A program made the translations under genes and the position numbers. From Bradyrhizobium prioriisuperbiae (GTDB taxonomy: Bacteria; Pseudomonadota; Alphaproteobacteria; Rhizobiales; Xanthobacteraceae), in assembly GCF_032397745.1 (NCBI RefSeq), contig NZ_CP135921.1, forward strand, positions 2,976,001 through 3,040,000: DNA of 64,000 bases. Direction: 5' to 3'. Positions 53,507 through 61,798 of this stretch are shown piece after piece. The stretch's first letter is position 1, and each line of letters begins with the position of its first letter. A model generated the notes under the pieces. The model was given only the letters and a program-made list of their open reading frames with translations, searched no databases and was not told the DNA's origin.

Positions 53507-54445
53507 ATGATCACCCGTCGTATCGTTCTGGCCGGCGCTGCTGCGCTGGCTTTTGTCGCTTCCCCCGCGCTGGCGCAGGACTGGAAGGCAAAATATCCCG
53601 AACTGACCTTTGCCGTGGTGCCGGCGGAGAATGCCTCCGGCGTGACCGAGCGCTGGACCCCGTTCGTTAGCTATCTGGCGAAAGAGCTGGGCGTGAAGGT
53701 CACGCTGCGCATCGCCAACGACTACGCCGCCGTGATCGAAGGGCAGCGCTCCGGCAACATCCAGATCGCGAGCTATGGCTCCGCCTCGTTCGCCCGCGCC
53801 CGCCTGACCGGCGTCAAGACCGATGCGTTCGCCAACGACATCAACGCTGATGGCAGCACCGGCTACTATTCGATGTTCTTCGTCAAGGCGACGAGCTCCT
53901 ATCAGAAAATCGACGATCTGAAGGGCAAGAACCTCGGTCTGGTCGATCCGAACTCGACCTCCGGCAACAACGTGCCGCGCTTCGAGCTCGACAAGATGGG
54001 CATTGCCGATGCCGACACCTATTTCGGCAAGGTGGTCTTCACCGGCAGCCATGAGAACGCGTTGCTGGCGCTGTCCCAGGGCACCGTCGATGTCGCGGCC
54101 AACCAGTGGACCAACGATGACGATTCGACGCTGCAGCAGATGCTGACCAAGGGCATGCTGAAGAATGCCGACGGCACCCCGATGAAAAAGACCGACTTCC
54201 GCATCATCCACAAGTCGGCGCCGATCATCAACGGACCCTACGCCTACAATTCGGACCTCCCGGAAGACCTGAAGGCCGCGATCGCCAAGGCGTTCCAGGA
54301 TGCGCCGACCAAGAACAAGGCGGCGTTTGACCGGCTGTCCGACGGCCAGAAGAAGGGCTTCCATCCCGCCACCACCAAGGATTGGGATGGCACGGTCGAA
54401 CTGATCAAGTTCGTCGACAGCCTGCGCAAGAAGAAGGCGTCCTGA
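53507..54445 (+). CDS. phnD: Phosphonate ABC transporter substrate-binding protein
   Basis: 312 aa from ATG 53507 (CAGGAGA upstream). Signal peptide MITRRIVLAGAAALAFVASP with cleavage after ALA, so periplasmic. Typical PhnD segments are VPAENASGVTERWTPFVSYL, ASYGSASFARA, GLVDPNSTSGNNVPRFEL and the SAPIINGPYAY ligand loop. Binds 2-aminoethylphosphonate and similar compounds in this family. Followed by a terminator-like hairpin before phnE, which would keep its level above that of the permeases. Confidence 0.96.
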   Translation: MITRRIVLAGAAALAFVASPALAQDWKAKYPELTFAVVPAENASGVTERWTPFVSYLAKELGVKVTLRIANDYAAVIEGQRSGNIQIASYGSASFARARLTGVKTDAFANDINADGSTGYYSMFFVKATSSYQKIDDLKGKNLGLVDPNSTSGNNVPRFELDKMGIADADTYFGKVVFTGSHENALLALSQGTVDVAANQWTNDDDSTLQQMLTKGMLKNADGTPMKKTDFRIIHKSAPIINGPYAYNSDLPEDLKAAIAKAFQDAPTKNKAAFDRLSDGQKKGFHPATTKDWDGTVELIKFVDSLRKKKAS

Positions 54446-54461
54446 TCTCCAATCAGGCAGG

Positions 54462-54492
54462 GGAGCCGGGTCGTCATGACCCGGCTCCTTTT
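54462..54492 (+). terminator. Attenuator-like hairpin between phnD and phnE
   Basis: GGAGCCGGGTC (54462-54472) pairs perfectly with GACCCGGCTCC (54478-54488), an 11-bp stem with a 5-nt loop (GTCAT), followed by TTTT. It starts 17 bp after the phnD stop and ends 18 bp before the phnE1 start. Partial termination here would give excess binding protein over permease. Confidence 0.75.
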
Positions 54493-54509
54493 GCTGCCGG
54501 ACCCTTGAT

Positions 54510-55394
54510 ATGCCCCTGGCGATTTCCACTCTTCCGGATCAGCAGCTCAATGCGCTGAAGCACGCCTATCGCAAGATGGTTGCGCGCAAGCGCCGACAAT
54601 CCGCTGTGACCACGGTCGTCATTGTCGTTGTGCTTTTTGTGGCGGCGATCGGTGCCGACGTCGATCTCCGAACGCTGACGGCGAAGATTGCGAACTTCAC
54701 CAGTTATTTCGATCGCATTCTGACCCTCGATGGTGGCGCGCGGGTCTGGACCGACATTGGCGAGTGGTTCTGGGGCTGGAAGAAGTGGCTGTCGCTGCTG
54801 GGCGAAACCGTTCTGATCAGCTATGTCGGGACGCTGGCCGGCGCGGTCGTCGCTTTCTCGCTCAATTTCCTGGCCGCGGCGAACACCGCGCCGACGCCTT
54901 GGCTGCGCTTTGCAGTGCGCCGCCTTCTGGAATTCTGCCGCACCGTTCCGAGCATCGTGTTCGCGCTGATTTTTGTTATCGCCTTCGGTCTCGGGCCCAT
55001 GGCCGGGGTGCTGGCTATCGCCATCCATTCCGCCGGTGCGCTCGGCAAGCTGTTTTCCGAGATTGTCGAGAATGTCGATATGAAGCCGGTCGAGGGCGTT
55101 CGCGCCACCGGCGCGAGCTGGATCGCCTGCATGCGTTTTGCGGTGCTGCCGCAGACCATGGCCGGTTTCGCCAGCTACACGCTGCTGCGCTTTGAAATCA
55201 ACGTCCGCGAAGCGTCCGTGATGGGGTTTGTCGGTGCCGGCGGCATCGGCCAGGAACTCGTGGTCGCGGTGCGCAAGTTCTATTATTCCGACGTCAGCGC
55301 CATCCTCGCGTTGATCATCGTCACGGTCTTTGTCATCGATATCACGACAGGCTGGGTTCGCGGGCATTTCCTTGGCCGGGAGCGCCGCGCATGA
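54510..55394 (+). CDS. phnE1: Phosphonate ABC transporter permease 1
   Basis: 294 aa inner-membrane permease. About six membrane helices, the first at roughly residues 30-48. The ABC-permease EAA loop is around GKLFSEIVENVDMKPVEGVR with GASWIACMRFAVLPQ. Ends with the ATGA overlap into the second permease. Forms the phosphonate channel with phnE2. No other regulatory sequence than the phnD/phnE hairpin lies before it. Confidence 0.95.
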   Translation: MPLAISTLPDQQLNALKHAYRKMVARKRRQSAVTTVVIVVVLFVAAIGADVDLRTLTAKIANFTSYFDRILTLDGGARVWTDIGEWFWGWKKWLSLLGETVLISYVGTLAGAVVAFSLNFLAAANTAPTPWLRFAVRRLLEFCRTVPSIVFALIFVIAFGLGPMAGVLAIAIHSAGALGKLFSEIVENVDMKPVEGVRATGASWIACMRFAVLPQTMAGFASYTLLRFEINVREASVMGFVGAGGIGQELVVAVRKFYYSDVSAILALIIVTVFVIDITTGWVRGHFLGRERRA

Positions 55395-56251
55395 CACGGA
55401 AGCAGCTGCTCGATCCCTCGCATTCGCATGACGAGCTTCGGGCACGTTACGCGACCGTCTTCAACCCATCGCTGAAGTCGCGCCTGATCGCGCCGGCGAT
55501 CCTCGTTGCCGCCATCGGGTTGTTCATTTTCGGCCTGGTCGATCTCGATTTCTCACCCGCACGGATGATGGCGGGCCTGCATCAGCTCGGTTGGTTCGTC
55601 ACACTGATGATCCCGCCGAACCCGGGCAGCTCGTTGCCGGCCTATCTGACGGCGATGGGCGAAACGCTTTCGATCGCCGTGCTGGGGACGACTATCGCTG
55701 CCGTGGTTGCGCTGCCGGTGAGTTTGCTGGCAGCCCGCAATATCGTGCCGTCCAATATCTTCCGGTTTCCCGTCCGCCGGTTCCTGGACTCCATTCGCGG
55801 CGTCGATCAACTGATCTGGGCGCTGGTCTGGATCAACGTGGTCGGGCTCGGCCCGTTCGCCGGCGTGCTGGCGATCGCGGTTTCCGATTTCGGCGCCTTC
55901 GGCAAGCTGTTCTCGGAGGCGATCGAGGGGGCCGACAAGAAGCCGGTTGAGGGCATTCGCGCCTCCGGCGGCTCGGCGCTGCATGAAATCCGCTTTGGAC
56001 TGATGCCGCAGGTGCTGCCGGTGATCGCGGGACAGGTGCTCTATTTCATCGAGTCCAACGTGCGCTCGGCGACCATTATCGGCATTGTCGGCGCGGGTGG
56101 CATCGGCCTGCAACTGGCGGAGCAGATCCGTGTGCTGGAATGGCAGAAGGTGTCGTTCCTGATCCTGATGATCCTGGTCACGGTGGCCCTGATCGACTGG
56201 ATTTCCAGCCGGCTCCGATTCGCCATTATAGGAAAGCGCGCGATCGCCTGA
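55391..56251 (+). CDS. phnE2: Phosphonate ABC transporter permease 2
   Basis: 286 aa, paralogous to the preceding permease: GKLFSEAIEGADKKPVEGIR and FGLMPQVLPVIAGQVLYFIE mirror its EAA loop. About six membrane helices, start ATG overlapping the phnE1 stop. The two permeases probably form a heterodimer. Convergent with phnF, 10 bp between the stop codons. Confidence 0.95.
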   Translation: MTRKQLLDPSHSHDELRARYATVFNPSLKSRLIAPAILVAAIGLFIFGLVDLDFSPARMMAGLHQLGWFVTLMIPPNPGSSLPAYLTAMGETLSIAVLGTTIAAVVALPVSLLAARNIVPSNIFRFPVRRFLDSIRGVDQLIWALVWINVVGLGPFAGVLAIAVSDFGAFGKLFSEAIEGADKKPVEGIRASGGSALHEIRFGLMPQVLPVIAGQVLYFIESNVRSATIIGIVGAGGIGLQLAEQIRVLEWQKVSFLILMILVTVALIDWISSRLRFAIIGKRAIA

Positions 56252-56261
56252 CGCCGGGCGC

Positions 56262-56990
56262 CTAAAAGTTCTCGACCAGGAATTCGACGCGCTCCGCCGC
56301 GAAGCGGGAATGGCTGACCATCACCGGCTGGCCGCTGGCGTCGACGTCAGTCTTGTCGACCACCAGGACGGGCCGGCCCAGCGCCAGGTCGAGCCGGGCC
56401 GCGTCGGCGGCATCGACGATCGCCGCGGTGACGCGAGTCGTTGCCCGCCGGTAATCGTTGATGCCGAAATGCGCCAGCACCTTAGTCAGCGAGCTCGTAC
56501 GTTCATAGATGGCGCCCGCTTCTGGAAAGCGCTCAGCCGATAGCCAGGTGCTGCCGACACAGATCGGCGTACGATCGGCGAACCTCAGCGCTTCGATCCG
56601 CGTCAATGGCGCTCCGGCTTTCAGACCGAGCTGCTTTGCCAGATCGCGCGTTGCGGCTTCCGTGAACGCGCCGATCAGCTGTCCGCGCGGTTCGCGACCG
56701 CCGGCTCCGACGATTTCCGAGAAGCGTGTGCGCGACCGCAGCGGGTAGGCGAGACGCGGTGCCTCGACATAGGTACCGCTGCCACGCTCCGCCCGCACAA
56801 AACCGCGTTCCGCCAGCGTCGCCAGCGCCCGGCGCACGGTGTGGCGATTGACCCGGTAGGTCTCGGCAATCTCGACTTCGCCGGGCAGCCGCTCGCCCGC
56901 GGCATAGGTGCCGTCGGCAATGCCGCGCTCAATGGCGTCGGCCACCCGTCGCCACAAGGTCACGCCGGAGTCGGTGTCCTGCATGCTCAT
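56262..56990 (-). CDS. phnF: GntR-family phosphonate regulator PhnF
   Basis: 242 aa, HutC subfamily. The winged helix-turn-helix is residues about 10-75 (GERLPGEVEIAETYRVNRHT, VRRALATLAERGFVRAERGS). The C-terminal UTRA effector domain ends DKTDVDASGQPVMVSHSRFA. Divergent from phnG with 178 bp between starts; a perfect palindrome over the phnG start site is the likely operator. Presumably represses phnG-N until a phosphonate-derived ligand binds. Confidence 0.94.
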   Translation of the reverse strand: MSMQDTDSGVTLWRRVADAIERGIADGTYAAGERLPGEVEIAETYRVNRHTVRRALATLAERGFVRAERGSGTYVEAPRLAYPLRSRTRFSEIVGAGGREPRGQLIGAFTEAATRDLAKQLGLKAGAPLTRIEALRFADRTPICVGSTWLSAERFPEAGAIYERTSSLTKVLAHFGINDYRRATTRVTAAIVDAADAARLDLALGRPVLVVDKTDVDASGQPVMVSHSRFAAERVEFLVENF

Positions 56991-57092
56991 GAGTTGATGC
57001 CGGAGGTCGGATGGAAACTCTGGAATGTGTAAGCGTTCATATCAGGCGGAGCATACCCGAGAAGTCGGTCGCAGGAAAACATCTCCGAGAAA

Positions 57093-57118
57093 TCATCGCC
57101 GCGTCACGAAACGGTCAT
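57093..57118 (+). promoter_or_regulatory. Pho box for phnG-N
   Basis: GCGTCAC-GAAA-CGGTCAT (57101-57118) has the PhoB repeat layout, and a third TCAT lies 11 bp further up (57093, 57104, 57115 in phase). A -10-like TATCAA (57129-57134) follows after 10 bp, the spacing typical of PhoB-activated promoters. Confidence 0.55.
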
Positions 57119-57132
57119 GGACGGGGCCTATC

Positions 57133-57158
57133 AAGTTGTCTATTAGAGTAGACAACTT
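57133..57158. promoter_or_regulatory. PhnF operator candidate
   Basis: AAGTTGTCTA (57133-57142) and TAGACAACTT (57149-57158) are perfect 10-bp inverted arms with a 6-bp spacer. GTCTA/TAGAC half-sites are typical of HutC-subfamily GntR regulators. The site begins at the end of the -10-like element and reaches the phnG ribosome-binding site, so a bound repressor would block initiation. Confidence 0.75.
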
Positions 57159-57168
57159 GGAGTCGCTC

Positions 57169-57639
57169 ATGTCAATCAATCAGCCCGGATCCGACGGCCG
57201 CGCCGAGAAGCGCCGGCAAGCCGCTATGGCGGTGCTGGCGCATGCGCAGACGGCGGAGATCGCGCAGCGTCTGGCCCCGCTGCCGCTACCATCCCACGAC
57301 AATCTGCGCGAGCCCGAGAACGGTCTCGTCATGGTGCGCGGCCGCATCGGCGGCGACGGTGCGCCGTTCAATCTCGGCGAAGCCACGGTGTCGCGCGCGG
57401 CGGTGCGGCTGGCGAGCGGAGAGGTCGGGTTCGGCTATACGCTCGGCCGCGACCGGGGGAAGGCTGAGCTGATCGCGCTGTGTGATGCGCTGATCCAGAC
57501 CAGCGCGCACGCCGAGACGATCGAGGCAGAGGTGATCGCGCCGTTACAGGCGCAGATGATCGCCGATCGCCAGCGCAGGGCAGCGGAAACCGCGGCAACG
57601 CGGGTCGATTTCTACACACTCGTGCGTGGTGAGGGTTGA
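57169..57639 (+). CDS. phnG: C-P lyase core subunit PhnG
   Basis: 156 aa from ATG 57169 (TTGGAG upstream); the longer frame runs through the operator and is rejected. Conserved PhnG segments are RRQAAMAVLAHAQTAEI, LVMVRGRIGGDGAPFNLGEA and GEVGFGYTLGRDRGKAEL. Part of the PhnGHIJ core complex; with PhnI, PhnH and PhnL it couples methylphosphonate-type substrates to the ribose of ATP. First gene of the phnGHIJKLMN operon, under Pho-box and PhnF-operator candidates. Confidence 0.95.
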   Translation: MSINQPGSDGRAEKRRQAAMAVLAHAQTAEIAQRLAPLPLPSHDNLREPENGLVMVRGRIGGDGAPFNLGEATVSRAAVRLASGEVGFGYTLGRDRGKAELIALCDALIQTSAHAETIEAEVIAPLQAQMIADRQRRAAETAATRVDFYTLVRGEG

Positions 57640-57642
57640 CCG

Positions 57643-58251
57643 ATGACGACGGTTGCAGAGCTGCCGACGAAATACGCCGAGAAAGTGCTGTCGGCGCAGG
57701 CCATATTCCGCTCGGTGATGGACGCCATGGCGCGCCCGGGCAGCGTCCAGCACATCGAGCCTGTGACCGGCGCTCCGGCGCCGATGATGCGCGGCACGGC
57801 TGCGATCGCAATGACGCTGTTCGATCACGATACGCCGATCTGGCTCGATCCGGCGATGGCGGCTACCCCTGACGTGGGAAAATGGCTCAAGTTTCACACC
57901 AGCGCGCCGGTGGTCGAGGACGCTGGCATCAGCAGTTTCGCCCTGATCGGCGATGCCGCGGCGCTTCCCGCGCTGGATCGGTTCGCGCTGGGCAGCGGTG
58001 AATATCCGGACCGTTCGACCACCCTGATCCTGCAGGTGGCGAGCCTCACACAGGGGCTGGCCGTCGAGTTGCGCGGTCCCGGCATCGACGGGGTGACCAT
58101 GCTGCGGGCTGCATTGCAGCCGTCGGATCTGGTCGAGCGGCTGGCCATCAATGCGGACCTGTTCCCGCGTGGCATCGATGTCGTCCTGGTGGCTGATGAT
58201 GCCGTGGTCGCTCTGCCGCGCACCACGCGCCTGGTCGTAAAGGAGGGTTGA
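57643..58251 (+). CDS. phnH: C-P lyase core subunit PhnH
   Basis: 202 aa. The segments FRSVMDAMARPGSVQHI, LFDHDTPIWLDP, FALGSGEYPDRSTTLILQV and LRGPGIDG are family hallmarks. It has a PLP-transferase-like fold without the cofactor and serves structurally in the PhnGHIJ complex. 3 bp after phnG. Ends just before phnI, whose AGGAGGG ribosome-binding site lies inside the phnH end. Confidence 0.95.
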   Translation: MTTVAELPTKYAEKVLSAQAIFRSVMDAMARPGSVQHIEPVTGAPAPMMRGTAAIAMTLFDHDTPIWLDPAMAATPDVGKWLKFHTSAPVVEDAGISSFALIGDAAALPALDRFALGSGEYPDRSTTLILQVASLTQGLAVELRGPGIDGVTMLRAALQPSDLVERLAINADLFPRGIDVVLVADDAVVALPRTTRLVVKEG

Positions 58252-58253
58252 AG

Positions 58254-59360
58254 ATGTATGTCGCCGTCAAGGGAGGCGAGCGCGCCATCGAGAACGCTCA
58301 TCGGCTGCTGGCGCATGAGCGCCGCGGCGATCGCGATGTGCCTGAAATTGCGCTGTCGCAGATTTCCGAACAGCTCAGCCTCGGCGTCGACCGGGTGATG
58401 ACCGAAGGGTCGCTGTACGATCGCGAACTTGCGGCGCTGGCCATCAAGCAGGCGCGCGGCGACATGATCGAGGCGATTTTCCTGCTGCGTGCGTTTCGCG
58501 CGACCCTGCCGCGCTTTGGCGCGACGGAGCCGGTCGAGACCGGCAAGATGCAGGTGCGCCGCCGGATTTCCTCGACCTTCAAGGATATCCCGGGCGGTCA
58601 GGTGCTGGGACCGACCTTCGATTACACCCATCGTCTGCTGGATCCGGAGCTGGTCGGGACGTCGTCCCCGGACCAGCCGGAAACCGCCGAGGTGTTGGCT
58701 GTGGCGATGCCGCGGGTGACTGACATTCTGGGACGCGACGGCCTGATCGAGCCGTCACCCGAGGGCGATCCGGATGTTCCGGTGGGTGATCTCACCCGCG
58801 AGCCTCTGAATTTTCCGGCCGATCGCGACCTGCGCTTGCAGAATCTCGCACGCGGCGACGAGGGCTTCCTGCTGGCGTTGGGCTACTCGACGCAGCGCGG
58901 CTATGGCCGCAACCATCCCTTTGCCGGCGAGATTCGTTTCGGTGAGGTTGAGGTGGAGTTTTTTGCCGAAGACGTTGGCTTTGCCGTGCCGCTTGGTTCG
59001 ATCGCATTGACCGAATGCCAGATGGTCAACCAGTTCAAGGGATCGGCCACCGAGGCGCCGTGCTTCACCCGCGGCTATGGCCTCGCATTCGGTCAGTCCG
59101 AACGCAAGACCATGTCGATGGCGCTGGTGGATCGCGCGCTGCGCGCCCGCGAACTCGGCGAAGATGTGATCGCCGCGGCGCAGGACGAGGAATTCGTGAT
59201 GTCGCACTCCGACAATGTGCAGTCGACCGGCTTTGTCGAACATCTCAAGCTGCCGCACTATGTGGACTTCCAGTCAGAACTCGGCTTGCTGCGCAAGCTG
59301 CGCCGGGAGTTCGCGGATGCCAATGCGCCGGCACAGCCGGTGAAGGAGGCCGCGGAATGA
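58254..59360 (+). CDS. phnI: C-P lyase core subunit PhnI
   Basis: 368 aa from ATG 58254, 7 bases after AGGAGGG; a TTG at 58248 is less likely. MYVAVKGGERAIENAHRLL is the canonical N-terminus. Other motifs are RGDMIEAIFLLRAFRATLPR, RRRISSTFKDIPGGQVLGPT, and ALGYSTQRGYGRNHPFAGEI. PhnI is the nucleosidase that displaces adenine from ATP with the phosphonate. Its stop overlaps phnJ (ATGA). Confidence 0.96.
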   Translation: MYVAVKGGERAIENAHRLLAHERRGDRDVPEIALSQISEQLSLGVDRVMTEGSLYDRELAALAIKQARGDMIEAIFLLRAFRATLPRFGATEPVETGKMQVRRRISSTFKDIPGGQVLGPTFDYTHRLLDPELVGTSSPDQPETAEVLAVAMPRVTDILGRDGLIEPSPEGDPDVPVGDLTREPLNFPADRDLRLQNLARGDEGFLLALGYSTQRGYGRNHPFAGEIRFGEVEVEFFAEDVGFAVPLGSIALTECQMVNQFKGSATEAPCFTRGYGLAFGQSERKTMSMALVDRALRARELGEDVIAAAQDEEFVMSHSDNVQSTGFVEHLKLPHYVDFQSELGLLRKLRREFADANAPAQPVKEAAE

Positions 59361-60241
59361 ACGCGCCAGCCTATAATTTCGCTTATCTCGACGAGCAGAC
59401 CAAGCGCATGATCCGCCGCGCGATCCTGAAGGCGATCGCGATCCCGGGCTATCAGGTGCCGTTCGCCAGCCGCGAAATGCCGATGCCCTACGGCTGGGGC
59501 ACCGGCGGCGTGCAGGTGACCGCGGCGATCCTTGGTCCCGACGACCGGCTGAAGGTGATCGATCAGGGGTCCGACGACACCACCAATGCGATTTCGATCC
59601 GGAAATTCTTTGCCAAGACCGCCGGCGTCGAGACCACGACCAGCACGGAAGACGCGACCGTGATCCAGACCCGGCACCGCATCCCCGAAGCCCAGCTGCA
59701 CGAGGGGCAGGTGCTGGTCTATCAGGTTCCGATTCCCGAGCCGCTGCGTTTCCTGGAGCCGCGCGAGACGGAGACCCGCAGGATGCATGCGCTGGCCGAA
59801 TATGGCCTGATGCACGTCAAGCTGTACGAGGATATCGCCCGCCACGGCCATATCGCGACGTCCTATGCTTATCCGGTCAAGGTCAACGCGCGTTATGTGA
59901 TGGATCCGTCACCGACGCCGAAGTTCGACAATCCGAAAATGGACAACAGTCCCGCGCTGCAGCTGTTCGGCGCCGGCCGCGAAAAACGCATCTATGCGAT
60001 CCCGCCTTATACTTCGGTGGTCTCGCTGGATTTTGAGGATCATCCGTTCACGCGGTATCGGTTCGACGCGCCCTGTGCGCTGTGCGGCGCAGCCGATTCC
60101 TACCTCGACGAGATCGTCACGGACGACAAGGGCGGCCGAATGTTCGTCTGCTCCGACACTGATTATTGCGAAACCCGCCAGGCCGCCGGCCATCGCGGCA
60201 CTGAAAGCGCTCCGCCGCATGCGGAGCATCGCCATGACTGA
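59357..60241 (+). CDS. phnJ: Carbon-phosphorus lyase PhnJ
   Basis: 294 aa from ATG 59357; the frame is open much further upstream inside phnI. The radical SAM enzyme that breaks the C-P bond. The unusual cluster ligands are Cys240, Cys243 and Cys265 and the thiyl-radical candidate is Cys271 (CALCG ... FVCSDTDYCE), one residue off the E. coli numbering. Other core segments are LKAIAIPGYQVPFASREMPM and HGHIATSYAYPVKVNARYV. A His-rich tail ends the protein. Overlaps phnK by 8 bp. Confidence 0.97.
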   Translation: MNAPAYNFAYLDEQTKRMIRRAILKAIAIPGYQVPFASREMPMPYGWGTGGVQVTAAILGPDDRLKVIDQGSDDTTNAISIRKFFAKTAGVETTTSTEDATVIQTRHRIPEAQLHEGQVLVYQVPIPEPLRFLEPRETETRRMHALAEYGLMHVKLYEDIARHGHIATSYAYPVKVNARYVMDPSPTPKFDNPKMDNSPALQLFGAGREKRIYAIPPYTSVVSLDFEDHPFTRYRFDAPCALCGAADSYLDEIVTDDKGGRMFVCSDTDYCETRQAAGHRGTESAPPHAEHRHD

Positions 60242-61034
60242 GACACAGATCATGCAGGATAATGAGCGGCCGCTGCTGGTGGCCGAAGGGCTCAGCAAGT
60301 CGTATGGACGGCTGCAGGCTTGCCGCGATATTTCCTTCTCACTGTACGCTGGCGAAGTGCTTGCCATTGTCGGTGAATCCGGCTCCGGCAAATCGACCCT
60401 GCTGCAACTGCTGTCGGCGCAACTGGCGCCGACCGAAGGCCATGTCGCCTATCGCATGCGCGACGGGGTGACCCGCGACCTCGCCAGTCTCGGCGAAGCC
60501 GAGCGCCGCTTCCTGTTCCGCACCGACTGGGGTTTTGTGCACCAGGATCCGGCGCAGGGGCTGCGCATGGGCGTCTCGGCCGGCGCCAATGTCGGCGAAC
60601 GGCTGATGGCGGTCGGCTGGAATCATTATGGCCGTATTCGCGACACCGCGTCGTCCTGGCTGGAGCGGGTCGAGATCGGTGTCGATCGCATTGACGACGC
60701 GCCGCGTACCTATTCGGGCGGCATGCGCCAGCGTTTGCAGATCGCGCGTAACCTGGTCACCGAGCCGCGGCTGGTGTTCATGGACGAGCCGACCGGTGGC
60801 CTCGACGTTTCGGTGCAGGCGCGGCTGCTCGATCTGATGCGCGGCCTGGTCACGGATCTGGGGCTTGCGGCCATCGTCGTGACCCACGATTTGGCCGTGG
60901 CCCGGCTGCTCTCGCACCGGGTGATGGTGATGAAGGAGGGGCGGGTGATCGAAACCGGCCTGACCGACCAGGTGCTGGACGATCCGCGCGAGCCCTACAC
61001 CCAGCTTCTGGTGTCCTCGATCCTGCCGCCATAG
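60234..61034 (+). CDS. phnK: C-P lyase system ABC-type ATPase PhnK
   Basis: 266 aa from ATG 60234; upstream open frame is inside phnJ. ABC ATPase with Walker A GESGSGKST (about residues 42-50), signature YSGGMRQRLQIARNLV, Walker B LVFMDEPTGGLD and H-loop VVTHDLAVA. PhnK docks on the PhnGHIJ complex and is not a transport subunit. The Q-loop FVHQDPAQGLRMGVSAGAN is characteristic of PhnK. 7 bp before phnL. Confidence 0.96.
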   Translation: MTETQIMQDNERPLLVAEGLSKSYGRLQACRDISFSLYAGEVLAIVGESGSGKSTLLQLLSAQLAPTEGHVAYRMRDGVTRDLASLGEAERRFLFRTDWGFVHQDPAQGLRMGVSAGANVGERLMAVGWNHYGRIRDTASSWLERVEIGVDRIDDAPRTYSGGMRQRLQIARNLVTEPRLVFMDEPTGGLDVSVQARLLDLMRGLVTDLGLAAIVVTHDLAVARLLSHRVMVMKEGRVIETGLTDQVLDDPREPYTQLLVSSILPP

Positions 61035-61041
61035 TCCCGAG

Positions 61042-61782
61042 ATGAGATCAGACATGACCCCGATTGATATCACTTCGATTGAGACCCGCGCGATGATCGA
61101 CATCAAGAGCGCGGGCAAAAGCTTCGTCATGCACCTGCAGGGTGGCATCACGCTGCCCGTGGTCCGCAACGTGTCGTTCCACGTCGACGCGGGTGAATGT
61201 GTCGTGCTGTCCGGCCCGTCAGGTGCCGGCAAATCGTCGATCCTGAAGATGATCTTCGGCAACTACCGCTGCGATGAAGGCGTGATCGGTATCCGCCATG
61301 CCGGCGCGCGGATCGACCTGGCGCGGTCCGAGCCGCGGCAGGTACTTGATGTCCGCCGCAAGACCATCGGTTATGTCAGCCAGTTCCTGCGCGCGGTGCC
61401 CCGCGTTCCGACCCTTGATGTGGTGGCCGAACCGCTATTGGTGAATGGCATGGACCGCGCCGAGGCGCGCCAGCGTGCCGGATTGCTGCTGCGCCGGCTC
61501 AACATCCCCGAGCGTCTCTGGCAGCTGCCGCCGTCGACATTTTCCGGTGGCGAACAACAGCGCGTCAACATCGCGCGCGGCTTCATCTCCGATCTGCCGA
61601 TTCTGCTGCTCGACGAGCCGACCGCCTCGCTCGATGCCGCGAATCGTGCTGTGGTCGTTGAGCTGATCGCTGCCAAGAAGCGCGACGGGGTTGCCATGGT
61701 CGCCATTGTCCACGACGACGAGATGCGCCAGTTGATTGCTGACCGGATTGTCGACGTGACGTCATTCGCCGCCGCGGCTTGA
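61042..61782 (+). CDS. phnL: C-P lyase system ABC-type ATPase PhnL
   Basis: 246 aa, starting at ATG 61042 or the in-frame ATG at 61054. Walker A GPSGAGKSS (about residues 58-66), YVSQFLRAVPRVPTLDVVAE (Q-loop region typical of PhnL), signature FSGGEQQRVNIARGFI, Walker B ILLLDEPTASLD and H-loop AIVHDDEM. Acts with PhnK on the core complex during formation and processing of the phosphonate nucleotide. 16 bp before phnM. Confidence 0.95.
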   Translation: MRSDMTPIDITSIETRAMIDIKSAGKSFVMHLQGGITLPVVRNVSFHVDAGECVVLSGPSGAGKSSILKMIFGNYRCDEGVIGIRHAGARIDLARSEPRQVLDVRRKTIGYVSQFLRAVPRVPTLDVVAEPLLVNGMDRAEARQRAGLLLRRLNIPERLWQLPPSTFSGGEQQRVNIARGFISDLPILLLDEPTASLDAANRAVVVELIAAKKRDGVAMVAIVHDDEMRQLIADRIVDVTSFAAAA

Positions 61783-61798
61783 AGAAAGATGAAGCGAG

